From: Stomoxys calcitrans
Taxonomy: Eukaryota; Arthropoda; Insecta; Diptera; Muscidae
Direction: 5' to 3'
Length of the DNA stretch: 64,000 nt
Assembly: GCF_963082655.1 (NCBI RefSeq)
Contig: NC_081554.1
Span: 50,904,750 to 50,968,749 of the forward strand
Position numbers and translations under genes: made by a program. The notes below the pieces were generated by a model. That model saw only the letters and a list, made by a program, of their open reading frames with translations. It did no database searches and was not told the origin of the DNA. Positions 10,570 through 22,499 of this stretch are shown in pieces (position 1 is the first letter of the stretch; every line of letters starts with the position of its first letter).

Positions 10570-11934
10570 AACAAGTAAAAAGGCGTTAAGTTTGGCCGTG
10601 CCGAACTTTGGATACCCACTACCTCGGGTATATATGTAAACCAACTTTCATCATAATACGGTGAAAAATACAAAATGTATGCCCCCATAGAAGGTTTATC
10701 GAATTGAGAGGTCAAATAAGTGCAAGTCACTGTTTAATTTTGTAGAACAAAATATTGGTCTTTTTGGAAGCGATATCCAAATATAGACCGATCTGAACCA
10801 TATATGGTACGGATGTCGAAAAGTCAAACATAAGTCACTGTGTCCAATTTCAGCGAAATCGGATTATAAATGTGATTTTTATGTGGTCAAGACTTTATAT
10901 AGCAGCTATATCAAAATCTGAACCGATCTGGGCCAAATTAAGGAGGGCTGTCGAAAGGCCTAATACAACTCCCTGTCTCGGACAATGAATGCGCCTTTTA
11001 TGGGTACAAAACCTTAAATCAAGAGATCGGTTTATGTGACAGCTATATCCAAACCGTGACCGATCTGGGTCAAATTGCAGAAAGTTGTTGAGGAGCCCAA
11101 CGCAACTCACTGTCCCAAATTTCGGCGAAATCGGACAATAAATGCGCCTTTTATGGGCCTAAAACATTATATCGAGAGATCGGTATATACGGGCAAATTG
11201 AAACAAAAAAAAATTTAAAGGTCCTAGCATAACTCATTGTCCCTTATTTCGGCGAAATCGGATAATAAACGGCGTTTTTATGGGACCAAGACATTAAATC
11301 GAGATATCGGTCTATATGGCAGCTATATCCAAATCTTTACCGATCTGGGCCAAATTGCAAATAGATGTCAAGGGGCCTAACAAAACTCACTGTTCCAAAT
11401 TTTGGCAAAATCGGGCTATAAATGCGCCTTTTGTAGGCCCAAAACCTTAAATCGAGAGATCGGTCTATATGGCAGCTACATACAAATCTGGACCGATCTG
11501 AGCCATAATGCATGTTGAGGAGCCTAACGCAACTCGTAGTCCCAAATTTCGGCGATATCGGATGATACATGCTCCTTTTATGGGCCCAAGACCTTAAATT
11601 GGGAGATCGGCCTATATGACAGCTATATCCAATTCTGGACCGATCTGAGCTAAGTTGAAGAAGAATGTCGAAAGGCCTAACACAACTCACTGTTCTAAGG
11701 CTGAAAGCCTTAAATCGAGAGATTGGTCTATATGGCAGCTATATCCAAATCTGGACCGATCTGGGCCAAAGAAGGATGTTGAGTGGCCTAACACAATTCA
11801 CCGTCCCAAAGTTAAGCAAAATCGGATAATAAATGTGGCTGTTATGGTGCTAAAACCTTAAATCGGCGGATCGGTCTATACGACAGCTATATCCAAATCT
11901 GGACCGATCTGGGCCAAATTGAAGAAGGCTGCCA
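10570..11934 (+). repeat. Family Y repeat, P-end left, right end lost
   Basis: It starts ACAAGTAAAAAGGCGTTAAG with the P-end hairpin (TTTGGCCGTGCCGAAC), then about eight units with GATCGGTCTATATGGCAGC and GGACCGATCTGGGCCAAA. It is truncated by the minus-strand SINE at 11935, so the Q-end is absent. Confidence 0.85.
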
Positions 11935-12206
11935 CTTTGTCCATTCCATTTAGGAAGAGACGCAAGCTTCTCACATATCAATGAGTGCTCTCCGATTCAA
12001 ATTCAAGACCAATGATAAGGGGTCTTTTATAGCCGAGTCTGAACGGTTGGCTGCAGTGCCACACCTTTTTGTGGGGGAGTTTTTACATGACTGTCATACC
12101 AAATGGTACAGTACCTCACAAATGTCGCTGAAAATTTATTCTGATGTTCTTGCCAGGGCATTCAGCGTCTTAGGCGGACATGCTAACCTCTGCGTTACGG
12201 TGACCA
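11935..12206 (-). mobile_element. tRNA-derived SINE with B-box deletion
   Basis: Read on the minus strand it begins CACCGTAACGCAGAGGTTAG and ends near the GAATGGACA tail. The sequence around CGCTGAATGCCCTGGCAAGA lacks the GGTTCGAATC block seen in other copies. The deletion lies between short CCTGG repeats, so this copy has lost its internal promoter B box. Confidence 0.82.
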
Positions 12207-12324
12207 CCCAATCATGTGGAGTATGCTATCTGTTGTGTTTGCAGCTTTTCAGTCTAGCTACCGTTCAGTGTCAGATCGTATTTTTCCCGCTATGCTCTTT
12301 GCTGCAACATGGTAATAATTCGAA

Positions 12325-13035
12325 TCAATATTCGTTCCACGAATTGATCGTACATCGTACACAGCTTACTTCTACAATTTCTTGAACTGGGGACAACCAT
12401 TTGGCTTTGCCAATTTTTTTATGTTGAGATTTGATGATATTAACTACCATGTTCTTTAGCGCGGCGAAATCTATTTGCCTCAACCCTTTATCGGATGTTA
12501 TCATGGTGGAGGCTAAATTTTTCGACTGTTGGACCAAAGATATTTTCTCTTTCTTGGCATTAAAATGACCCAAAACAATTTTAACATCATGGCTGGGGCA
12601 GCGATCACATTCTTTCTCTAGGCGCTCGTGGAAAATATTCTTGGTCTGCCCGTCCTTGTCTTTCGCCGGAGCATGGGCATATATGAGGCTGATGTTGAAA
12701 AATTTGGCTTTTATGCGGAACCAGCCTCTCATCCAGCGGAGTAAAGGTGGTGACAAGGTGTTTCAGTCTCCAACTAACCACAAATCCGCAGCCGAATTCA
12801 TGTCCCGTGTCATGGTAGCTCTAGTATAGTTCGTCACCGTTTGGTGTTGTTGTGACGCCATTCCCGGTCCGTTGTCCTTCATGTAAGGCGGTAATATCAG
12901 CCTTGTACTATTCCAATAGATCTGTCAGTGTGTACACTGCATCTTCTCTATAAAGAGTTTGGACATTCCAGATGCTGATCCGCACATCATGGTCCTTTTT
13001 TCATTTGCGCGGATTGCCAACGTCAGGGGAGCCCG
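12325..13035 (-). pseudogene. RTE-like LINE fragment, endonuclease domain
   Basis: The minus-strand frame 12756-12325 reads FFNISLIYAHAPAKDKDGQT, 'HERLEKECDRCPSHDVKIVLGHFNAK' and 'GLRQIDFAALKNMVVNIIKSQHKKIGKAKWLSPV'. This is an apurinic/apyrimidinic-type endonuclease: the LGDFNA motif (here LGHFNA, with His replacing the usual Asp) and the H-K-x-T/KW segment are recognisable. Farther upstream (12980-12800, minus) the N-terminus 'ISIWNVQTLYRE' can be read with a stop. It probably belongs to the same family as the RT fragments at 226 and 41385. Confidence 0.82.
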
Positions 13036-14847
13036 ATTTTATACGCACCACCAAAGGATGGGGGTATATTCATTCTGTCATTCCGTTTGCAACAAATCGA
13101 AATATCCTTTTCCGATCCTATAAAGTATATATATTCTTGACCAACATAAAAATCCGAGACGATCTAGCCATGTCCGTCTGTCTGTTGAAATCACGTTACA
13201 GTCTTTCCAAATAGAAAAGTTGAACTGAAACTTTGCATAGATTCTCTTTTTTTGTCCATAAGCAGGTTAAGATCGAAGATGGGCTATATCGGACTGTATC
13301 TTGATATAGCCGATGGGCCTTAGACCCGATCCGCCGATTTAGGGTCTAAGGCCCATAAAAGCCACATTTATTATCCGATTTTGCTGAATTTTGGGACAGT
13401 GCGTTGTGTTAGGCCCTTCGACTTCCTTCTTCAATTTGGACCAGATCGGTCCAGATAGCTGCCATATAGACCGATCTGACGTTTACGGTCTTGGGCCCAT
13501 AAAACGCACATTTATTGTCCGATTTTGCTGAAATTTGAACTCGGTCCAGATTTGGATATAGCTGCCATATAGACCGATCTCTCGATTTAAGGTCTTGCTC
13601 CCATAAAAGGTGCGTTTATTGTCCAATTTGGCCAAAACTTGGAACAGTGAGTGGCCATTCGACATTCTTCTTCAATTTGGCCCAGATCGATCCAGATTTG
13701 GATATAGCTGCCATATAGACCGATCTCTCGATTTAAGGTCTTGCGCCCATAAAAGGTGCGTTTATTGTCCAATTTGGCCAAAACTTGAAACAGTGAGTGG
13801 CCATTCGACATCCTTCTTCAATTTGGCCCAGATCGGTCCAGATTTGGATATAGCTGCCATATAGACCGATCTCTCGATTTAAGGTCTTGCTCCATAAAAT
13901 GCGCATTTATTGTCCGATTTGGCCAAAATTTGGGACAGTGAGTTGTGTTAAGCCATTCGACATCCCTTTTCAATTTGACCCAGATCGGTGCAGATTTTAA
14001 TATAGCTGTCATATTGACCGATCTGCCGATTAGGGTATTAGGTCCATAAAAGTGACATTTATTGTCCGATTTTGCTGAAATTTGCGGCAGTGCGTTGCGT
14101 TAGGCCCTTCGATATCTTTCTTTAATTTCAGATCGGTCCAGATTTGAATATAGCTGCTATATAGATCGATCTCTCGATTGAAGGTTTTGCGCCCATAAAA
14201 GGCGCATTTATTGACCGATTTTGCTGAAATTCGGTACAGTGCGTTGCGTTAGGCCAGTCGACATCCCTCTTCAATTTGGCCGAGATCAGTCCAGATTTGG
14301 ATATAGCTGCCATATAGACCGATCTCTCGATTTAAGGTCTTGCTCCCATAAAATGCGCATTTATTGTCCGATTTGGCCAAAATTTGGGACCGTAAGTTGT
14401 GTAAGGCCCTTCGATATCTTTCTGTAATGAGGCTCAGATCGGTCCAGATTTGGATATAGCGGCCATATAGACAGATCTCTCGACTTAAGTCTTGGCCCTC
14501 TAAAAGCTCATTTATAATTCGATTTCGCTGAAATTTTACGCGGTGGCTTATGTTAAGCTTTTCGACACCCGCGTCGTATATTCTTTAAATCGGTCTACAT
14601 TTGGACATAGCTACCAAATAGACCAATATTTTGTTCTACAAAATTGAACAATGATTTGTACTTATTAGACCACTCAATTTCCGTGCCCCATTTTGGTTCA
14701 AATCGGACCATATTTCAATAAAGCTGCTATGTGTGCATAAATTATGTATTTTTCAGCGGATTGTGACGAAAGGTGGTTTCATATATACCCGAGGTGGTGA
14801 GTATCCAAAATTCGTCCCGGCCGAACTTAACACCTTTTCACTTGTTA
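13036..14847 (-). repeat. Family Y repeat, apparently full length (Q-end to P-end)
   Basis: The left Q-end has ATACGCACCACCAAAGGATG, CGTTTGCAACAAATCGAAAT, TATATATTCTTGACCAAC and ATGTCCGTCTGTCTGTTG. It continues with about nine units (GATATAGCTGCCATATAGAC) and closes with the P-end GGCCGAACTTAACACC..CTTGTT. Neighbouring units near 13545, 13690 and 13845 are almost identical, which shows local amplification. Confidence 0.88.
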
Positions 14848-16542
14848 CTATTCTTTTGTTTTTCATTGTAATCCTTATCCATTTTTACTCTCTTTAGTTT
14901 TTCATTGTAATCCTTTTTATTTTTCTGGGGGCAGATTACTGGCCCAGCGCCTCAACCCTATAAGATCGCATATGTATCCCTCGATGTCGGGAGCCGCTTA
15001 CTTCAAGATACGACGCTCGCTTCCAGCTGCCCCTAACCTGGGAACAGACATTGATGTTGGCCATTGGTTATTTGAAGGCGCCATTAACTCCCCTTGTCAC
15101 TTCGAGTATCATTGACACTCATTATTTAAGTAGGAGTCAGTCCCCTCATTGAGACTCTCCTCTTGATTAATCTATACTGGCAAAGAAATGAGCTGATTTA
15201 TGAACCAATTCCTACATGGCAATATATAAAATACAAAATGTTGCTTCAATATGATAATTTTTTAAGTGTACTACTTGCATATCCTTTGTTCCCATTGCTG
15301 CTGCCGCTGAAAGATGGTTTATGTGTCTGGCCAAAGATACAAATGACACAATAAAGTACTTAAATGTTGATTGTTGTTTGTATCTTCATCTTTATAGGGA
15401 TCTTTAAGCAAAGGCGACCACGTTATTACTACTCCCCATCCGTTCCAAACACACTGTTTTTCTTTTTTCTTATTCTGCATTGTTTTCAAAGTTAATTTGC
15501 CAACAATTTCAAAGAATATGGCGTTTGTTTATTTTTCTCTTTTATTATAATGAAAATCCTTTTATTGGCTTCTTTACAATCATTCTTCCGCAATTGTCCT
15601 TTTTTACATAGCAGAGAGACGAAAAGAGACAGAGCGAGAGAGAGAGAGAGTAGCCTATATAAACCCCACTTAAATATTTCCCATTCAAATTCATATTTCA
15701 TAGTCCGTGCCTTCGTTGGACCATGGGGTGTCCTTTTTGTATGTTTGCCTTAAGATTTATATACCCTTTTTACCCATCTCACTATAAAAGAGAGAGATGG
15801 AGGAAAAAAAACGCATTCAAATGAAAACATACGTACATTGCAAAGGCAAGAGCAATGTTAGCAGTGCTTACTTTAACTTTTGGCTTATCAATTCAAAAAC
15901 AGGCGCTTGGCATTAACCATGCCACTGTATTGCGGCCGCCAGCCAACGAAGACATGCGATGCCATGTAGAAGGACTGAGGCAAACATTCACAATAGCAGT
16001 ATCCTTTTGATAAATGCGTTAATATAACTCAACAGCTTTGTATTCTTTAAACTTGGATTTTTTTCTTCTTTCAACAAATATCTCCCATTCATCCACAGGG
16101 ACATCCCTTTGGGCTTTGAATTCATCAGGATCTTATTACCATTCAATTGCACCCCTTTCGTTTGTGGTGCGTTCTTTGGAAATTCTATACCATCTAAAAC
16201 ATATTTCATTGCCTCCCTCTCCAATTTCTTTTTTTTTCCAAAGCCTAATGAATTTCGTAAACAATGAAAATTCATTCTACAGAATTGTGAATTGTTAATT
16301 AAAATAATCAAATGAAAATATTTCTATCTAAAACAAGGATTTTTTTTGAAACTTAGACATCCCATTTACAAACTAACAAAATTATGAAAAAATTCGATTG
16401 TATAGAATTTTTTTTATTTTATTTTATTTTTTTTGATAGAGAACATTTTCTTTGCACCTTAGAGTGTCGCAAAATTCACAATGTTTTTTTATATTATTTA
16501 TTTTATTTATTTTATTTTTTTTTTTGAATGTCATACCCTCTA
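14848..16542. other. Intronic sequence, no gene seen
   Basis: Apparently unique AT-rich sequence with a (GA)n tract near 15640 and T-rich runs near 16420-16525. 14930-15130 contains a more GC-rich segment (GATTACTGGCCCAGCGCC) that I do not recognise. Confidence 0.5.
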
Positions 16543-17369
16543 TTTTTATACCCGTCACCATAGGATGGGAGTACACTTATTTCGTCATTCAGTTTGTAAC
16601 TCATCGAAATATTGATCGGAAACCTTACAAAGTATATATATTCTTGATGGTCTTAACATTCTAACGCGATTTAGCCATGTTTGGCCATCTATCCGTCCAT
16701 CCGTCTATCTGTCCGTCGAAAGAACGCTAACTTGAAATGTTACACACATATTTCTTATTAGCGCAGATCGATTGAAATTGTAAATTGTCTCCGTTTTGGT
16801 ATAGCTGCCATATAAACCGAACTTGGATCTTGACTTCTTGAGCCTCAAGAGGGCGCAATTCTTATCCGTTTGGTCAATTATGGTCCAAAATGGTTCATAA
16901 CCTGATATAGGTTCCAAAAAACCGATTTCGGCTCTTGACTTCTTGAGCCGATAGAGCGCGTAATTATTATACAATTTGCCTAAAATTATGCATGAAGTAT
17001 CTTGATTTGGTCACCAACATCTACGCCAAGTACGGTCCAAATCGGTTCATACACTGATATAGCTCCCACATAAACCGATCTCGGATCTGGACTTCCTGAG
17101 CCACCCGAGGGCGCAATTTTTATTCGATTTATCTGAAATTATGCATGAGGTGTTATGGTTTGACCGTCAACAACTGTGCCGAGTACGGCCCAAATCCGTT
17201 CAAAACCTGATACAGCTCGCATATAAACCGATTTCGGTTCTGGACTTCGTGAGCCGATAGAGGTGGCAATTCTTATCCGATTTGGCTGAAATTTTGTACC
17301 AAGTATTTCATTTCGACTTCTGATAAGTATGGTCCAAATCGGTAAGAATGGTCCAAATAGCCTGATATA
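16543..17369 (-). repeat. Family X repeat, Q-end left, interrupted by mariner
   Basis: The Q-end reads TTATACCCGTCACCATAGGA, then TATATATTCTTGATGGTC and GTCCGTCGAAAG. Units with CCATATAAACCGA and CTTCTTGAGCC follow. A mariner copy is inserted at 17370; the flank on the far side (18652 on) continues with other repeat units. Confidence 0.85.
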
Positions 17370-18651
17370 TTGGTGGCCCAAAAAGTAATTGCGGATTTTT
17401 CATATAGTCGGCGTTGACAAATTTTTTCAACGGCTTGTGACTCTGTAATTGCATTATTTCTTCTGTCAGTTATCAGCTATTACTTTTAGCTTGCTTTAGA
17501 AAAAAGTGCGCGAAATTTTGTTTACATTTGTTTGTTTGGCGTCAATTTTAATATGGAGCCCACAAAGGAGCATTTTCGTCATATTTTACTTTATTATTTC
17601 CGTATAGGAAAAAACGCGGAACAAGTTGCTAAAAAGTTACGAGATGTGTATGGTGATAAAGCCTTAAAAGGAAGACAGTGTCAAAATTGGTTTCGCAAAT
17701 TCCGTTCTGGAGATTTTTCACTTAAAGATGAGCCACGTTCAGGTCGGCCAAATGAAGTTGATGAAGACCAAATCAAAGCATTAATCGAATTGGATCGTCA
17801 TGTAACTGAGCGTGAGATAGGAGAGAAGTTAAATATACCAAAAATCAACCGTTCATTATCACATAAAAAGTCTTGGACTGGTGAAAAAGCTTGATATTTG
17901 GGTACCACATATATTGAAAGAAATTCATTTAACAAACCGAATCAACGCTTGTGATATGCACCTTAAACGCAATGAATTCGATCCGTTTTTAAAACGAATC
18001 ATAACTGGAGATGGATTGTTTACAACAACGTTAGTCGAAAACGATCATGGTCCAAGCATGGTGAACCAGCTCAAACCACTTCAAAGGCTGATATACCCCC
18101 AAAGGAAGGTTATGCTGTCTGTTTGGTGGGATTGGAAGGGTGTGGTATATTTTGAGCTGCTTCCAAGGAACCAAACGATTAATTCGGAAGTTTACTGTCA
18201 ACAATTGGACAAATTGAATACAGCCATCAAGGAGAAGCGACCAGAATTGGTCAATCGTAAAGGTATCATATTCCACCAGGACAACGCTAGACCGCACACA
18301 TCTTTGGTCACTCGCCAAAAACTGAGTGAGCTTGGCTGGGAACTTTTGATGCATCCACCATATAGCCCTGACCTTGCACCATCAGACTACCATTTATTTC
18401 GATCTTTGCAGAACTCCTTAAATGGTAAAACTTTCGGCAATGATGAGGCTATAAAATCGCACTTGGTTCAGTTTTTTGCAGATAAAGGTCAGAAGTTCTA
18501 TGAGCGTGGAATACTAAATTTGCCAGGAAGATGGCAAAAGGTTGTCGCACAAAATGGCAATTATATATTTGATTAAAGTTCATTCTAAGTATTATTAAAA
18601 ATGCATTTACGTTCTTTTAAAAAATCCGCAATTACTTTTTAGGCAACCCAA
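17370..18651 (+). mobile_element. Mariner transposon, nearly full length but inactive
   Basis: This 1.28-kb element has terminal inverted repeats resembling TTGGGTTGCCCAAAAAGTAA (left has GGTGGCC, right has TTTTTAGGCAACCCAA). It belongs to the IS630-Tc1-mariner superfamily, mariner family. A TA precedes the left end; the right flank reads CA, so the target duplication has decayed. Its transposase is described separately. The short MITEs in this window share its termini and flanking 60-100 bp, so they look like internal-deletion derivatives. Confidence 0.92.
17553..18576 (+). pseudogene. Mariner transposase, frameshifted
   Basis: The N-terminal part (17553-17894) starts MEPTKEHFRHILLYYFRIGK and has two helix-turn-helix regions and the linker EPRSGRPNEVDEDQ. 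A +1 shift in an A run near 17840 moves the frame (compare AAAATCAACATTCATC at 39301). The catalytic part (17881-18576) has ITGD (first Asp), HQDNARPH (second Asp) and YSPDLAPSD (third Asp), with 34 residues between the last two: the mariner D,D34D triad. Between about 18015 and 18105 a second pair of compensating shifts scrambles the segment that should read YNNVSRKRSWSKHGEPAQ. It binds the terminal repeats and cuts and pastes the element in the nucleus, but this copy cannot encode an intact enzyme. It is of SETMAR/cecropia-like type (tentative). Confidence 0.93.
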
Positions 18652-19162
18652 CATATCCATAGCTGAACCGATAGGTGCCATATTCCAGGAAGATGTCGAG
18701 GGGCCTACCAAAACTCACAGTCCCAAATTTCGGCGACATCGAACAATAAATGCGCCTTTTATGGGCCCAAGACCTTAAATCGAGAGATCGATCCAATATA
18801 TGGCAGCTATATCCAAATCTGGACCGATCTGGGCCAAATTAAAGAAGGATATTGACTGGCCTAATTCAACCCACTGTCCCAAATTTTGGCAAAATCAGGA
18901 AATAAATGCGCCTTTAATGGGCCCAAGACCTTAAATCGAGACATGGGTCTATATGGCAGCTATATCTAAATCTGGACCGATATGGGCCAAACTAAAGAAG
19001 GATATCAAAGGGCCTAACACAACTCACTATTCCAAATTTTGGCAAAATCGGATAATAAATGTGGATTTTAGGGGCCTAACACCACAAATCGGCGGATCAG
19101 TCTATATGGGGTCCAGATATAGTCCGTTATAAGCCATCATCGAACTTAACCTGCTTATGGAC
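18652..19162 (+). repeat. Family Y repeat fragment
   Basis: Three units with CTATATGGCAGCTATATC and GGACCGATCTGGGCCAAATT are present, without ends. It directly abuts the right end of mariner and the P-end of the next copy. Confidence 0.75.
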
Positions 19163-21582
19163 AAACAAGTAAAAAGGCATTAAGTTCGACCGGGCCGAAC
19201 TTTGGATACCCACCACCTCGGGTTTATATGTAAACCCCATTTTGTCACAATCCGGTGAAAATTGGATAACTTAAGCACCCAAATTCGACACGGACATTGT
19301 ACAATAGAACAAAATATTGGTCTTTTTGGCAGATATATCCAATTATAAACCGATCTAAACCATATTAAGGTCGGATAGCGTTAGGCTCAGAAGAACTCAC
19401 TTTTTCAAATTTCAACGAAATCGGGTAATAAATAAAGATTTTATGGGTTTCAGACCCCTTATCGCGAGATCGGTCTATATGAAAGCTATATCTAAATATA
19501 GTCCGATCTGAAGAATATTTAGTTGAAATGTCGGGAGGCTTAAAATAATCTACTGTTTTAAATTTCAGCGAAATCGGTAGAAAAATAAAGCATTTATGGG
19601 CTTCAGACCCCTTATCGGGAGATCGGTCTATATGGCATCTATATCTAAATATAGTCCGATCTCAACCATATTTAGGTCGGGTGTCAGGAGGCTTTAATAA
19701 AACTCACTGTTTAAAATTTTATCGAAATCGGTTAAAAAATAAAGGTTTTATGGCCTTCAGACCCTTTATCGGCAGATCGGTCTATATGGCAGCTATATCT
19801 AAATGTAGTTCAATCTGAGCAATATTTAGGTAAGATGTCGGGAGGCTTAAAATAATCCACTGTTTAAAATTTTAGCGAAATCGGGTAATAAATAAAGCCT
19901 TTATGGCCTTCAGACCCTTTATCGGGAGATCGGTCTATATGACAGCTATATCTAAATATGGACCGATCTAATTTATATTTTGGTCAGATGTCGGGAGGCT
20001 TAAAATAACCCATTGTTTTAAATTTCAGCGAAATCGGATAATAAATAAAGCTTTTATGCCCTTCAGACCCTTTATCGGGAGATCGGTCTATATGAAAGCT
20101 ATATCTAAATATAGTCCGATCTGAACCATATTTAGGTCGGGTGTCAGGAGGCTTTAATAAAACTCACTGTTTAAAATTTTAGCAAAATCGGTTTAAAAAT
20201 AAAGCATTTATGGCCTTCAGACCCTTTATCGGGAGATCGGTCTATATGACAGCTATATCTAAATATAGTCCGATCTGAACCATATTTAGTCGGGTGTCAG
20301 GAGGCTTAAAATAACTCACTTTTATGGGTTTCAGACCCCTTATCGGGAAATCGGTCTATATGGCAGCTATATCTAAATATAGTCCGATCTCAACCATATT
20401 TAGGTCGGGTGTCAGGAGGCTTTAATAAAACTCACTGTTTAAAATTTTAGCGAAATCGGTTAAAAAATAAAGGTTTTATAGCCTTCAGACCCTTTATCGG
20501 CAGATCGGTCTATATGGCAGCTATATCTAACTGTAGTTCAATCTGAGCAATATTTAGGTAAGATGTCGGGAGGCTTAAAATAATCCACTGTTTAAAATTT
20601 TAGCGAAATCGGGTAATAAATAAAGCCTTTATGGCCTTCAGACCATTATCGGGAGATCGGTCTATATGACAGCTATATCTAAATATGGACCGATCTAATT
20701 TATATTTTGGTCAGATGTCGGGAGGCTTAAAATAACCCATTGTTTTAAATTTCAGCGAAATCGGATAATAAATAAAGCTTTTATGCCCTTCAGACCCTTT
20801 ATCGGGAGATCGGTCTATATGAAAGCTATATCTAAATATAGTCCGATCTGAACCATATTTAGGTCGGGTGTCAGGAGGCTTTAATAAAACTCACTGTTTA
20901 AAATTTTAGCAAAATCGGTTTAAAAATAAAGCATTTATGGCCTTCAGACCCTTTATCGGGAGATCGGTCTATATGACAGCTATATCTAAATATAGTCCGA
21001 TCTGAACCATATTTAGGTCGGGGGTCAGGAGGCTAAAAACTAACCCACTGTTTTAAATTTCAGCGAGGCTTAAAATAACCAACCGTTTCAAATTTCAGCA
21101 TAATCGGGTAATAAAGCTTTTATGGGCTTCAGACCCTTTACCGGCAGATCGGTCTATATGACAGCTATATCTAAATATAGTTCGATCTGAACTATACTTG
21201 GGTCAGATGTCGGGGAGCTTTAAACTACTTGCTGTTTCAAATTTCATTGAAATCGGATAAAAAATACAGCATTTATGGGCATTAGACCCTTTATCGTCAG
21301 ATTGGTCTATATGGCAGCTATATCCAAAAATGGTCCGATTTGATCCGTTCAAGAACCTACCCAGCGTGCATCAAAAAGACGCAGCTCAATATCTCAATTT
21401 TTGAAGGCTCTAGAGTGATTACAACAGACGGATGGACAGACACACGGACATCGTTAAATCGTTTTTGAATTTTACTACGATCCGAAATATATATACCTTG
21501 TAGGGTTGGAAATTGATATTTCGATGTGTTGCCAACGGAATGTCTAAATGAATATTCCCCCTATTCTACGGTGGTGGTTATA
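19163..21582 (+). repeat. Large family Y repeat with higher-order duplication
   Basis: It starts AACAAGTAAAAAGGCATTAA with a P-end hairpin (TTCGACCGGGCCGAA). About fourteen units of about 153 bp follow, with AGATCGGTCTATATGACAGC and ATATAGTCCGATCTGAACCA. It ends with a Q-end: GACGGATGGACAGACACACG, AATATATATACCTTGTAGGG and CTACGGTGGTGGTTATA. A block of several units starting near 19741 is repeated 728 bp downstream (near 20469) with very few differences. Confidence 0.88.
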
Positions 21583-22497
21583 AAAAAAAATCATGCAGGC
21601 TATGCGTTTCCCTATTTGCAAAAAAAATTTTCCTTTTTAGCCTGGGACTGTCTTATGTACATATTTGCTAGTTCTAACTACCTTCTACTTTTCATGCTTG
21701 ACATTTTAAATAATTTTTTTAATCAAGGAAACAATTTTCTATAAACTCCACAAAGTTTTTGTATATTTATACCCGAAACCACCAAGGCATCATCCTAACT
21801 CAGGCTTTTGACATAAATTGTCTGGCAATAAACTCTTGAGGTTTATCTTAGCCATTTTCACCAAAAGCAAATGTAAAAAAAAAATTAAATTCTTCTGGTG
21901 ATTTTCCCTTAGATTCTCTCTTTACTCTGGTTTATATGGCAGTTTCTTTTTGTGAAAGAAACCGCCTTTTGTGCCATTGGAAGTTTCAACAGAATTTCTT
22001 GTTACCGCTTAATTTAACTTTGCAATTAAGAAATTAACTCCAGAGAAGAGGGGAACAACAAACTTCTATAAATTAATTTCATTCATGTTGCTGCCTTCCC
22101 TGCTATTGTGGGTCGGTCGTCTTTATTACCGTCTGCCACTGTCACTGCCACTGCTGATGTTTGTAACTTTAGGGTTATTCTTGGGCGACAATAAGAAATC
22201 AGTTTTCTTATCCATGCCCGAGTGAAGGCTGGAGGATGGATGGATGGCACATCAACAACAGCCGCTCACGTTGCACCAGCTCACAAAAATTATAGCATCA
22301 TTATAAACAATGACAATATCTCTGCATCAGCAGCAGCAACAAGAACAAACAGCAGCGCCAGCAAAATTTGTTTGCAACTAAAATTAAAACAATATGCTGC
22401 CATAATAAGTAAACTTCAAGTTGCTACAGATATGGTGGCAAATGCAACACAAACATCACAACTCCACCAACGCCATCGAAAGGCACGATGTATGTGC
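21583..22497. other. Intronic sequence, no gene seen
   Basis: Apparently unique. 22230-22500 is richer in CAG/CAA/GCA triplets (CAGCAGCAGCAACAAGAACA), a composition common in fly exons and untranslated regions, but no splice-flanked frame is evident. Confidence 0.45.
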
Positions 22498-22499
22498 TA

